The notes under the pieces are model-generated. The model was not told the DNA's origin. It searched no databases and saw nothing but the letters and a program-made list of their open reading frames with translations. A stretch of DNA of 64,000 nucleotides from Bradyrhizobium stylosanthis. GTDB taxonomy: Bacteria; Pseudomonadota; Alphaproteobacteria; Rhizobiales; Xanthobacteraceae. Numbering within the stretch: position 1 is the stretch's first letter; the number at the start of each line of letters is the position of its first letter. Shown here piece by piece: positions 40,084 through 48,998 of this stretch. The stretch spans positions 901,191-965,190 of the forward strand of contig NZ_LVEM01000003.1 of the NCBI RefSeq assembly GCF_001641335.1, read 5' to 3'. Position numbers and translations under genes: made by a program.

Positions 40084-41622
40084 TCAGGCCACCGCCGCCG
40101 GGATCGGACGCGGGCTGACGACGTATTCGCGCAAAACCTTGTCATTGGCGTCGACTTCGATCAGCGAGACGTCGTAGGTCCAGAGATCGGCGAGGTGCTG
40201 CAGCACGCGCTTGGCGTCGGTCTCGTTGAGCTGCGAGCCCTTGATGACGTGGTGATGCAGGATCAGCCTGCGGTCGCCGGAGAGATCGACGTCGACCACC
40301 TCGATATTGGCGTCGATGTAGCCGACATCGTGCTGCCGTGCCAGCTCGCGCCGCACCCGGCGGAAACCGCGATCGTCGTGGATGGCGTCGACCCGGATGC
40401 CGGCGCGCTCTTCGGGATCGTCGTGCAGGTGGAACATGCGGAAGTGCCGCATCAATCTGGGACTCAAGAATTGCGCGATGAAGCTTTCATCCCGGTAATT
40501 GGCCCAGACGTCGCGCAGCACGCCCATCACGTCGTTCTTGCCGGCGATGTCGGGGAACCATTCGCGGTCCTCATCCTCCGGATTGGTGACGATGCGCTCG
40601 ATGTCCTGCATCACGGCAAAACCGAGCGCATAAGGATTGAAGCCCGAGAAGCGCGGATCGTCGAATTCGGGCTGGAACACCACGTTGGTGTGCGATCCCA
40701 GGAATTCGAGGAAGTTGCCGTCGGTGATGCGGCCCTGCTGATGCAGCGCGGTCATGATGCGATAGTGGACGTAGGTCGCCGTCCCCTCGTTCATCACCTT
40801 GGTCTGGCTCTGCGGATAGAAATACTGCGCGATGTGGCGGACGATGCGCAACAGCTCGCGCTGCCAGGGCGCCAGCCGCGGCGCGCTCTTCTCCAGGAAG
40901 TAAAGCAGGTTCTCCTGCGGCAGGCCCAGCAGCTTGCGGCGGCGCTCGATGCTGAGCGCTGACCGGGTCTTGCTCTTGCCGGCCGGAACGGTACGCCAGA
41001 GATCGTTGAAGACCTCCTCCTCGTGCTGGCGGCGGCGCCCTGCCCGCTTCTCCTCGGCGCGCAGGTCGAGCGTCTTCTTGCCGGGATAGCGATCGATGCC
41101 GTGCGACATCAGGGCGTGCGCAGCGTCGAGGGTGCGCTCGACCTCGATGCGGCCGTAGCGCTCCTCGCATTGCATGACGTAGTTCTTGGCGAAGTCGAGA
41201 TAGTCGAGGATGCCCTCGGCATCGGTCCACTGCTTGAACAGATAGTTGTTCTTGAAGAAATGGTTGTGGCCGAAGGCGGCGTGCGCGATCACCAGGGTCT
41301 GCATCGTCGCCGTGTTCTCCTCCATCAGGTAGGAGATGCAGGGCGAGGAGTTGATCACGATCTCATAGGCGAGGCCCATCAGACCCTTGCGATAGGACGC
41401 CTCGTGATAGGCGAATTGCTTGCCGAACGACCAGTGCTTGTAGAACAGCGGCATGCCGACCGACGAATAGGCATCCAGCATCTGCTCGGCGGTGATGACC
41501 TCGATCTGGTTCGGATAGACGTCGAGGCCGAGGTCCTTCAGCGCCACCTCCTCGCAGGCATCGGTGATGCGCTGCAAGGTGTGGAAATCCCAATCGGCGC
41601 CTTCGAACAAACGTCCCGTCAT
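40084..41622 (-). CDS. spoVR: SpoVR family protein (YcgB)
   Basis: The 512-residue protein starts at ATG 41622 with CAGGAGAAAG upstream and overlaps the DUF444 stop as ATGA. Conserved pieces include W-S-F-G-K-Q-F near the N-terminus, A-H-A-A-F-G-H-N-H-F-F-K-N-N, and an N-E-G-T-A-T-Y-V-H-Y stretch with metal-binding-like His and Glu. In enterobacteria ycgB is a stress and stationary-phase gene that acts together with yeaG and yeaH. Here the three genes form a single operon, prkA first. No biochemical activity is established. Confidence 0.92.
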   Translation of the reverse strand: MTGRLFEGADWDFHTLQRITDACEEVALKDLGLDVYPNQIEVITAEQMLDAYSSVGMPLFYKHWSFGKQFAYHEASYRKGLMGLAYEIVINSSPCISYLMEENTATMQTLVIAHAAFGHNHFFKNNYLFKQWTDAEGILDYLDFAKNYVMQCEERYGRIEVERTLDAAHALMSHGIDRYPGKKTLDLRAEEKRAGRRRQHEEEVFNDLWRTVPAGKSKTRSALSIERRRKLLGLPQENLLYFLEKSAPRLAPWQRELLRIVRHIAQYFYPQSQTKVMNEGTATYVHYRIMTALHQQGRITDGNFLEFLGSHTNVVFQPEFDDPRFSGFNPYALGFAVMQDIERIVTNPEDEDREWFPDIAGKNDVMGVLRDVWANYRDESFIAQFLSPRLMRHFRMFHLHDDPEERAGIRVDAIHDDRGFRRVRRELARQHDVGYIDANIEVVDVDLSGDRRLILHHHVIKGSQLNETDAKRVLQHLADLWTYDVSLIEVDANDKVLREYVVSPRPIPAAVA

Positions 41623-42902
41623 GGAGCGGCTTTCTCCTGAGCAGTTTCGCGGCGCTGGAACAGGTCGTGGAACACCGGAAAGATCTCGCTGCGCTCGGAG
41701 ACCTTGCGCATCGAGAGCGGTGCGCCGCTGTTGCGCAGGCGCTCGTAGAGGGTCCAGAGCGAAGAGTCGGAGAGATCGAAGGCGCTGCCGCCGGATTCCC
41801 CGACCTCGAGATAGGCGAAGAACTGGCAGACCGGCAGTATCTTCTCGGTCAGCAGCAGCCCGGTGAGCTCGCCGTCGGAATAGGAATTGTCGCCGTCGGA
41901 GGCTTGAGCGGCGTAGATATTCCAATCCGACGGATTGAAGCGCTCGCGCACGATTTCGTGCATTGCCTGCAGCGCGCTGGAGACCAGCGTGCCGCCGGAG
42001 GCCGGGCCGTAGAAGAAGGTCTGCTCGTCGACTTCCTCGGCGCGGTCGGTGTGGCGGATGAAGACGATCTCGACATGCTTGTAGCGCCGCTTCAGGAACA
42101 CGTAGAGCAGCATGTAGAAGCGCTTTGCCAGATCCTTCATGTGCTCGGACATCGAGCCCGAGACGTCCATCAGGCAGAACATCACGGCCTGCGCGACGGG
42201 CTTGGGCACCGTCTCGAAGCGGCGGTAGCGGATGTCGAGCGGATCGATGAAGGGAATGCGCTTGGACTTGGCCTTCAGCGCCTCGAGCTGGGCAAGAAGC
42301 TCGGTCCGCTCGTCCTCGTCGGTGCAGGCGGCGATTGCGGCCTCAAGCTCCTCGATCTCCTCCTTGCGGGGACGCTTGAGCGCGATCCGGCGCGCCAGCG
42401 CGAGCTTCACCGTCCGGCTCACCGAAATGTTGGCGGGCGAACCTGACGTGGTGTAGCCGGCGCGCTGGATGCCCTCGCTCTCGGTCTGCGCGATCTTGCG
42501 CTTGGCAAGATCCGGCAGCTCGAGGTCGTCGAGGAAGAGATCGACGAATTCGTCGCGGGAGAGGACGAAACGAAAGGCGTCCTCGCTGTCGCCTTCACCG
42601 GGACCGGAATCCTTGGCGCTGCCCTGGCCGGAGCGCTGGAGGTAATCGCCCTCGATGAACTTCTTGTTCCCGGGCAGCACCATGTCGCGCGTTCCGCCTT
42701 CACGGCGGAACCGCGGCTCGTGCATGCCGTCGAGCGGTATCGTGACCTCACCACCCTCCAGGACGTCCTTGATGTCGCGTTCCTGCGAGGTCTTCTTGAC
42801 GGCGCCCTGCACCAGGGATTTGGCCCGACGCAAGAACCGCTGGCGGTTCTCAAGACTCTTACCGCCTGGATTCAGGCGCCTGTCAATAATGTGAATGGGC
42901 AC
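41619..42902 (-). CDS. DUF444 family protein with a von Willebrand A-like domain (YeaH/YhbH)
   Basis: The 427-residue protein has an N-terminal basic region with R-R-L-N-P-G-G-K, a middle glutamate-rich segment, and a C-terminal VWA fold with MIDAS motif D-V-S-G-S-M-S and a T in G-G-T-L-V-S-S-A. It probably serves as a scaffold or adaptor for the PrkA kinase. It is 13 bp downstream of prkA and coupled to spoVR by ATGA. Confidence 0.92.
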   Translation of the reverse strand: MPIHIIDRRLNPGGKSLENRQRFLRRAKSLVQGAVKKTSQERDIKDVLEGGEVTIPLDGMHEPRFRREGGTRDMVLPGNKKFIEGDYLQRSGQGSAKDSGPGEGDSEDAFRFVLSRDEFVDLFLDDLELPDLAKRKIAQTESEGIQRAGYTTSGSPANISVSRTVKLALARRIALKRPRKEEIEELEAAIAACTDEDERTELLAQLEALKAKSKRIPFIDPLDIRYRRFETVPKPVAQAVMFCLMDVSGSMSEHMKDLAKRFYMLLYVFLKRRYKHVEIVFIRHTDRAEEVDEQTFFYGPASGGTLVSSALQAMHEIVRERFNPSDWNIYAAQASDGDNSYSDGELTGLLLTEKILPVCQFFAYLEVGESGGSAFDLSDSSLWTLYERLRNSGAPLSMRKVSERSEIFPVFHDLFQRRETAQEKAAP

Positions 42903-42915
42903 TTTTCCATCCGCC

Positions 42916-44859
42916 TCAACCGGCCTGCTTCACACGCATGTACCATTCGACGAGCCGGCGAACCTGACGCTCGGTGTAGCCGCGCTCCACCATGCGTGCG
43001 ACGAACTCACCGTGCTTCTTCTCCGTCTCGCCGTCCTTCTTCGACCCGAAGGAGATGACCGGAAGCAGGTCCTCGACCTGGGAGAATATCCGCTTTTCGA
43101 TCACGTCGCGAATCTTCTCGTAGGAGGTCCAGGTCGGATTCTTGCCGCCGTTCTGGGCCCGCGACCGTAACGAGAATTTGACGACCTCGTTGCGGAAGTC
43201 CTTGGGGTTGGCGATGCCGGCCGGCTTCTCGATTTTCGTCAGTTCCTGGTTCAACAATTCGCGATCCAGCAGCTGCCCCGTATCGGGATCCTTGAAGTCC
43301 TGGTCCTCGATCCATGCATCGGCATAGTCGACGTAGCGGTCGAACAGGTTCTGGCCGTAATCCGAGTAGGATTCGAGATAGGCCTTCTGGATCTCGTTAC
43401 CGATGAACTCGGCGTAGCGCGGCGCCAGATCCGCCTTGATGAATTCGAGATAGCGCTTCTCGACCTCCTCGGGCAGCTGCTCGCGCCGGATCGACTGTTC
43501 CAGCGCGTACATCAGGTGCACGGCGTCGGCGGCGACCTCCTGCGGATCGTGGTTGAAGGTGGCAGCCAGGATCTTGAAGGCAAAGCGCGTGGAGACGCCG
43601 TCCATGCCCTCGTCGACACCGGCGGCATCGCGATACTCCTGGACGCTGCGCGCCTTGGGATCGGATTCCTTCAGGCTCTCGCCGTCGTAAACCCGCATCT
43701 TGGCGAACACCGTGGAGTTCTCGTGCTTGCGCAGGCGCGACATCACCGAGAACCGCGCCAGCGTCTCCAGCGTCGAGGGCGCGCACGGCGCGGACGCGAG
43801 CTCGGAGCCCTGGATCAGCTTCTCGTAGATCTTCTGCTCTTCCGTGATCCGCAGGCAGTAAGGCACCTTGATCACGCAGATGCGGTCGATGAAGGCCTCG
43901 TTGTTCTTGTTGGACTTGAAGCTCGCCCACTCCGCTTCGTTGGAGTGCGCCAGGATCACGCCCGTGAACGGGATCGCGCCGATGTTCTCGGTGCCGATGT
44001 AGTTGCCTTCCTGCGTCGCCGTCAGCAGCGGATGCAGCATCTTGATCGGTGCCTTGAACATCTCGACGAACTCGAGCACGCCCTGGTTGGCGCGGTTGAG
44101 GCCGCCGGAATAGCTGTAGGCGTCGGGATCGTTCTGCGCGTAGGTCTCGAGCTTGCGGATGTCGACCTTGCCGACCAGCGAGGAGATGTCCTGGTTGTTC
44201 TCGTCACCGGGCTCGGTCTTGGAGACGGCGATCTGGCGCAGCCGCGACGGCTGAATCTTGGCGACGCGGAATTGCGAGATGTCGCCGCCGAAGGCCTCCA
44301 GCCGCTTGTAGCACCACGGGCTCATCAGGCCGGTGAGACGCCGGCGCGGAATGCCGTACTTCTCTTCCAGCATCGGTCCGAGGTTATCCGGATCGAACAG
44401 GCTGAGCGGGCTCTCGAACACCGGCGAGAGCTCGTCACCGGCCTTGAGCACGTAGATCGGATGCACTTCCATCAGCGACTTGAGCCGCTCGGCGAGCGAG
44501 GATTTGCCGCCGCCGACCGGTCCGAGCAGATAGAGAATCTGCTTGCGCTCTTCGAGACCCTGCGCCGCATGGCGGAAGAAACCGACGATGCGCTCGATGG
44601 TTTCTTCCATGCCGTAGAAGCCGGCGAAGGCCGGATAGGTGCGGATGGTGCGGTTCAAAAAAATACGGCCAAGGCGTGGGTCCTTGGCCGTGTCAATCGT
44701 CTGGGGGTCACCGATCGCTGCTAGAAGTCGTTCGGCCGCGTTGGCGTATTTCATGGGATCGCTTCGACACGATTCCAGATATTCCGCCATCGACATGTCG
44801 TGCTGGCTTCTCGCCTCGAACGACCGAGCGAAAGCGTTGAATAGAGAATCGTTGTACAT
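42916..44859 (-). CDS. prkA: PrkA family serine protein kinase (YeaG)
   Basis: This 647-residue protein has an AAA-type ATPase core with Walker A G-P-V-G-G-G-K-S-S near residue 115, and a C-terminal PrkA kinase domain (about 400-647, including an R-D-A-A-G-V-D-E-G-M-D-G-V-S-T-R-F segment). Relatives phosphorylate proteins under nutrient or nitrogen stress and take part in stationary-phase control. GGAGAGGG precedes the ATG. It heads the operon prkA-DUF444-spoVR, with an EcfG-type promoter 35-60 bp upstream. Confidence 0.93.
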   Translation of the reverse strand: MYNDSLFNAFARSFEARSQHDMSMAEYLESCRSDPMKYANAAERLLAAIGDPQTIDTAKDPRLGRIFLNRTIRTYPAFAGFYGMEETIERIVGFFRHAAQGLEERKQILYLLGPVGGGKSSLAERLKSLMEVHPIYVLKAGDELSPVFESPLSLFDPDNLGPMLEEKYGIPRRRLTGLMSPWCYKRLEAFGGDISQFRVAKIQPSRLRQIAVSKTEPGDENNQDISSLVGKVDIRKLETYAQNDPDAYSYSGGLNRANQGVLEFVEMFKAPIKMLHPLLTATQEGNYIGTENIGAIPFTGVILAHSNEAEWASFKSNKNNEAFIDRICVIKVPYCLRITEEQKIYEKLIQGSELASAPCAPSTLETLARFSVMSRLRKHENSTVFAKMRVYDGESLKESDPKARSVQEYRDAAGVDEGMDGVSTRFAFKILAATFNHDPQEVAADAVHLMYALEQSIRREQLPEEVEKRYLEFIKADLAPRYAEFIGNEIQKAYLESYSDYGQNLFDRYVDYADAWIEDQDFKDPDTGQLLDRELLNQELTKIEKPAGIANPKDFRNEVVKFSLRSRAQNGGKNPTWTSYEKIRDVIEKRIFSQVEDLLPVISFGSKKDGETEKKHGEFVARMVERGYTERQVRRLVEWYMRVKQAG

Positions 44860-44893
44860 GATCCCTCTCCGCGTGAGTTCCGCTACAAGCTGA

Positions 44894-44919
44894 AACGAAA
44901 GCAGTTACTGGACCGTTCC
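44894..44919 (-). promoter_or_regulatory. EcfG-type general stress promoter of prkA
   Basis: On the minus strand the sequence is GGAAC (44919-44915), a 17-base spacer, then CGTT (44897-44894). This is the consensus read by the alphaproteobacterial general stress sigma factor EcfG. The transcription start would fall near 44886, about 27 bases before the prkA ATG, leaving room for the ribosome site. It fits the RpoS dependence of yeaG-yeaH in enterobacteria. Confidence 0.75.
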
Positions 44920-45018
44920 TCAGGCCGCTTCTCGAATCAGCGTGAGCACATGACGATCATTGGACACCCAGGGGCCGACTCGACGCAACGCACAACGTAG
45001 GCAACCGGGTGAGTTACG

Positions 45019-45036
45019 AACAGGCACCTGCCTGTT
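45019..45036. promoter_or_regulatory. 18-bp palindrome upstream of prkA
   Basis: AACAGGCA-CC-TGCCTGTT is a perfect inverted repeat with 8-bp arms. It is about 100 bp upstream of the EcfG promoter and 125 bp downstream of the previous gene. It lacks a T run, so it is more likely a binding site than a terminator. Confidence 0.45.
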
Positions 45037-45159
45037 ATTTATGCGAATCTATGTATATCTTCGCTCATTTCCAGCAAATGTCACTCGGTCGCAACATCCG
45101 GGCGTTACCGGATATCCGTTCATCCGGCGGTGCAGCATAGGCGCCTGCCGGCGGCAGCT

Positions 45160-45822
45160 TTATGACGCTTGTGCGGCCAGGCCTTGAGCGCCAGAGTCAC
45201 GATTGACAGACTCTTGATCGCGGTCGCGCCGCGATGCGGTGCGTGAATCGCTGGCGGCATGGCACTCGCGGCAAGCGCGCAGCAATGTCTCAAAATCGGT
45301 CGCCAGGCCCTCGGCGGAGATGAGGATGCGATCGTCCTGTGCGCCGCGCGACGCCGCCCGGCTGCTGGCGCGAATGCAGGAGAGCTGCCGCTGCAAGTCC
45401 GGCGTCGGTGTCAGCACGATCATCCTGTGCCCGCGGCGCTCCGCGGTCGAAATCTCCGCGATCGACTCCCACAGCAGAAATTCGTTGCCGATGCGCAGGT
45501 CGCGGATGCCGTAGGGCGTGACGATCACCACGGCCCCCCGTTCGGAGGGGAGCAGCCAGATCAGCCAGCCGGTGATCAGGCCGAACACCGCGACGCCGGC
45601 ATAGCCGGCCGTCGTGTCGTAGTCTCCGAGGCTGTCCCACCAGTCGAAGGCGAGGCTCGCACTGAACACCATCATCGCGAAGCCGGCCGCGACCAGCAGA
45701 CGCAAGCGCATGGCGCATTGCCCGATTTCGAGATCGTGGGAGGCATCGGCGCGTATGGCCGGCGCGACCGATTGCGGGATGTCGGAGACGGCAAGATCGC
45801 GGCCGTCAGGATGTACGTGCAT
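45160..45822 (-). CDS. Small membrane protein with a PH-like domain, second copy
   Basis: About 220 residues from ATG 45822, which has GGGGGAAAAC just upstream (the same ribosome-site sequence as the propeller gene at 3711). The N-terminus is polar, then two transmembrane helices (about 38-60 and 68-90). A soluble part follows, beginning G-A-V-V-I-V-T-P-Y-G-I-R-D-L-R-I and L-L-W-E-S-I-A-E-I-S, matching the layout of the protein at 36207-36779. A serine/arginine-rich tail follows. Function unknown. Confidence 0.6.
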   Translation of the reverse strand: MHVHPDGRDLAVSDIPQSVAPAIRADASHDLEIGQCAMRLRLLVAAGFAMMVFSASLAFDWWDSLGDYDTTAGYAGVAVFGLITGWLIWLLPSERGAVVIVTPYGIRDLRIGNEFLLWESIAEISTAERRGHRMIVLTPTPDLQRQLSCIRASSRAASRGAQDDRILISAEGLATDFETLLRACRECHAASDSRTASRRDRDQESVNRDSGAQGLAAQAS

Positions 45823-46135
45823 GTTTTCCCCCAGCACGGCCATTCGCGACCGAACCACAACCTATCGGGCGGATCGGGATCCGCTGACGACCCGCTGTGC
45901 AGCGGCCGGCAGACGTTACGCAATGAGACCTCGGCCGAACCTTTCCCGGCCAACGACTTTTTACGCAACACAGCCACTGCCGCCTGGATCGCCATGATCG
46001 CGACGGAGTTACACTGGAGGATATGACTCCCACATGCTTGATTGGTTCCCTCCCGGGAGCATGTAAGCTAGAGGATAGCGCGTCAGGACCGGCGCGGAAA
46101 CCCCTCGCCCGCAGGCTTGGAGATAAATAACTATC
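45823..46135. other. Divergent promoter region before the sugar-phosphate operon
   Basis: This 313-bp gap lies between the divergent membrane-protein gene and tal-pgi. A loose inverted repeat, CATGCT (46033-46038) with AGCATG (46058-46063), surrounds TTGATT (46038-46043), a possible -35 with only a poor -10 after it. No regulator gene is near. I see no gene. Confidence 0.45.
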
Positions 46136-48985
46136 ATGAATCCCGTCAAAGAACTGGAAAAGCACGGACAGGCCGTCTGGCTGGACTTCCTGGCCCGCGG
46201 CTTCATCGCCAAGGGCGACCTGAAGCGGCTGATCGACACCGACGGCGTCAAAGGCGTCACCTCCAACCCCTCGATCTTCGAGAAGGCGATCGGCAGCTCG
46301 GACGAGTACGACGCCCCGATCGGCAAGGCGCTGAAGCGCGGCGACCGGACCGTGGCCGAGCTGTTCGAGGCCGTCGCCGTCGAGGACATCCAGAACGCCG
46401 CCGACGTGCTGCGCCCGGTCTATGACCGCCTCAAGGGCGGCGACGGCTATGTCAGCCTGGAAGTCTCGCCCTACCTCGCGATGGACACCGCCGGCACCGT
46501 CGCCGAGGCGCGGCGGCTGTGGAAGGACGTCGGCCGCAAGAACCTGATGGTGAAGGTGCCGGCGACGCCGGAAGGCCTGCCCGCCATCGAGACGCTGATC
46601 GGCGACGGCATCAGCATCAACATCACGCTGCTGTTCTCCAAGGCGGTCTATCTCGAGGTTGCGGAGGCCTATCTTTCGGGTCTCGAAAAATACGTCGCCG
46701 GCGGCGGCGATCCGTCGCATGTCGCGAGCGTGGCGAGCTTCTTCGTCAGCCGCATCGACGCGGTGGTCGACAAGCAGCTCGACGAGAAGATCGCACGCGC
46801 CAACGATCCCTCCGAGAAGGAGCGGCTCGCCGCGCTGAAGGGCAAGGTCGCGATCGCCAACGCCAAGCTCGCCTACCAGGATTACAAGCGCCTGTTCTCG
46901 GGTCCGCGCTGGGAGAAGCTCGCCGCCAAGGGCGCCAAGCCGCAGCGCATGCTGTGGGCCTCCACCGGCACCAAGAACAAGGACTACAGCGACGTGCTCT
47001 ATGTCGAGGAGCTGATCGGCCCCGACACCATCAACACCGTGCCGCCGGCAACGCTCGATGCGTTCCGCGACCACGGCAAGCCGCGCGACAGCCTGGAAGA
47101 GAACGTCGAGGACGCAAGGCGCGTGCTGGAGGAGCTGGAACGCTCTGGCATCTCGCTCGATGCGATCACCGAGGAGCTGGTCAAGGACGGCGTCAAGCTG
47201 TTCGCGGACGCCGCCGACAAGCTCTATGGCGCGGTCGCGCACAAGCGCGCCACCGTGCTCGGGCCGGCGCTCGACCGTCAGCAGCTTTCGCTCGGCGACG
47301 GGCTCGGCAAGGCCGTGGCCAAGAGCACCGAGGAATGGCGCGCCGCCGCGAAGATCCGCAGGCTCTGGCAGCGCGACAAGTCGGTCTGGACCGGCACCGA
47401 CGAGAACAAATGGCTCGGCTGGCTCGACAGCGCGGCCAAGGCCGACGTTGCCGACTACGAGGACTATGCGGGCCGCGTGAAGGGGCAGAAGTTCTCCGAT
47501 GCCGTCGTGCTCGGCATGGGCGGATCGAGCCTCGGACCCGAGGTGCTGGCCGAAACCTTCGGCAAGAAGCCGGGCTTCCCGAAGCTGCACGTGCTCGACT
47601 CCACCGATCCCGCGCAGGTGCGGGCGATGGAGGACAAGATCGACATCGCCAACACGGTCTTCATCGTCTCCAGCAAGTCCGGCGGCACCACCGAGCCGAA
47701 CGCGATGAAGGATTATTTCCACGTGCGCGTCGCCAAGGCCGTCGGCCCCAAGGTGAAGACCGGCCATCGCTTCATCGCGGTGACCGATCCCGGCTCGTCG
47801 CTGGAAAAGGCGGCCAAGAAGCTGAACTATGCCCGCATCTTCCATGGCGAGCCTTCGATCGGAGGGCGCTATTCGGTGCTCTCGCCGTTCGGTCTCGTGC
47901 CGGCGGCAACCGCGGGCATCGACGTCAAGACCTTCGTGAAGCATGCGCTTGCGATGGCCCGCTCGTGTGGGCCGGACGTGCCGCCCGCCGAGAACCCGGG
48001 CGTGCAGCTCGGCCTCGCCATGGGGCTGGCCGGCCTCGAAGGCCGCGACAAGGTGACGATCCTGTCGTCGAAGAAGATCGCCGATTTCGGCGCCTGGGCC
48101 GAGCAGCTGATCGCCGAATCCACCGGCAAGGAAGGCAAGGGCCTGATCCCGATCGACGGCGAGCCGCTGGGCGATCCCTCGGTCTATGGCAACGATCGCT
48201 TCTTCATCGACATCCGTATCGAAGGCGAAGCCGACGCCGCGCACGATTCCCAGCTAGCCGCGATTGAAGCGGCGGGCCATCCCGTCGTGCGCATCGTCAT
48301 GAAGTCGATCGACCATCTCGGCCAGGAGTTCTTCCGCTTCGAGATGGCGACCGCCGTGGCGGGCAGCATCCTCGGCATCAACCCGTTCGACCAGCCCGAT
48401 GTTGAGGCGGCGAAGATCAAGACCCGCGAGCTCACGGCGTCGTTCGAGAAGACCGGGGCGCTGCCGGACGAGCAGCCCGTGGTCTCGACCGACGAGGCCG
48501 ATCTCTACACCGACGAGGCCAATGCCACGGCGCTGCGCGCCGCCGGCGCCAATGGCGATCTCACCTCCTGGCTCAAGGCGCATCTGTCGCGATCCAGCGC
48601 GGGCGATTATGTCGCCCTGCTCGGCTACATCGCACGCGACAAGGCCACGATCGACGCGCTCCAGGCCATGCGGCTCGAGGTGCGCGAGAAGCGGCATGTC
48701 GCGACCTGCGCCGAGTTCGGGCCGCGCTTCCTGCACTCCACCGGACAGGCCTACAAGGGCGGGCCCGACAGCGGCGTGTTCCTCCAGATCACCGCCGACG
48801 ATGCCAAGGATCTGGCCGTGCCGGGCCAGAAGGCCAGCTTCGGCGTGATCAAGGCGGCGCAGGCGCGTGGCGATTTCGACGTGCTCACCGAGCGTGGCCG
48901 GCGCGCGCTGCGGGTGCACCTGAAGGGCGGGCTCGAGAAGGGCCTTGCAACGCTCAATGCTGCGCTCAACGACGCGCTGAACTAA
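46136..48985 (+). CDS. Bifunctional transaldolase / glucose-6-phosphate isomerase
   Basis: The 949-residue protein joins a transaldolase (about 1-365) to a phosphoglucose isomerase (about 380-949). The transaldolase has the substrate loop V-T-S-N-P-S-I-F and the Schiff-base lysine, Lys140, in M-V-K-V-P-A-T. The isomerase has G-M-G-G-S-S-L-G-P-E near 455 and S-K-S-G-G-T-T-E near 520, and a His in the K-R-H-V-A-T region. The fusion joins non-oxidative pentose phosphate reactions to upper sugar metabolism. Related fusions occur in several alphaproteobacteria and actinobacteria. It is the first gene of a run of seven. GGAG lies 13 bases before the ATG, rather far. Confidence 0.93.
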   Translation: MNPVKELEKHGQAVWLDFLARGFIAKGDLKRLIDTDGVKGVTSNPSIFEKAIGSSDEYDAPIGKALKRGDRTVAELFEAVAVEDIQNAADVLRPVYDRLKGGDGYVSLEVSPYLAMDTAGTVAEARRLWKDVGRKNLMVKVPATPEGLPAIETLIGDGISINITLLFSKAVYLEVAEAYLSGLEKYVAGGGDPSHVASVASFFVSRIDAVVDKQLDEKIARANDPSEKERLAALKGKVAIANAKLAYQDYKRLFSGPRWEKLAAKGAKPQRMLWASTGTKNKDYSDVLYVEELIGPDTINTVPPATLDAFRDHGKPRDSLEENVEDARRVLEELERSGISLDAITEELVKDGVKLFADAADKLYGAVAHKRATVLGPALDRQQLSLGDGLGKAVAKSTEEWRAAAKIRRLWQRDKSVWTGTDENKWLGWLDSAAKADVADYEDYAGRVKGQKFSDAVVLGMGGSSLGPEVLAETFGKKPGFPKLHVLDSTDPAQVRAMEDKIDIANTVFIVSSKSGGTTEPNAMKDYFHVRVAKAVGPKVKTGHRFIAVTDPGSSLEKAAKKLNYARIFHGEPSIGGRYSVLSPFGLVPAATAGIDVKTFVKHALAMARSCGPDVPPAENPGVQLGLAMGLAGLEGRDKVTILSSKKIADFGAWAEQLIAESTGKEGKGLIPIDGEPLGDPSVYGNDRFFIDIRIEGEADAAHDSQLAAIEAAGHPVVRIVMKSIDHLGQEFFRFEMATAVAGSILGINPFDQPDVEAAKIKTRELTASFEKTGALPDEQPVVSTDEADLYTDEANATALRAAGANGDLTSWLKAHLSRSSAGDYVALLGYIARDKATIDALQAMRLEVREKRHVATCAEFGPRFLHSTGQAYKGGPDSGVFLQITADDAKDLAVPGQKASFGVIKAAQARGDFDVLTERGRRALRVHLKGGLEKGLATLNAALNDALN

Positions 48986-48998
48986 GGGAATCTGTTAC

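Larger units (their letters stand above)
44860..45159. other. 300-bp upstream region of the prkA operon
   Basis: This AT-richer stretch lies between the second PH-like membrane protein gene and prkA, both on the minus strand. It holds an EcfG-type promoter near prkA, an 18-bp palindrome at 45019-45036, and a palindromic CGGATATCCG (about 45112-45121). I see no gene. Confidence 0.55.
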
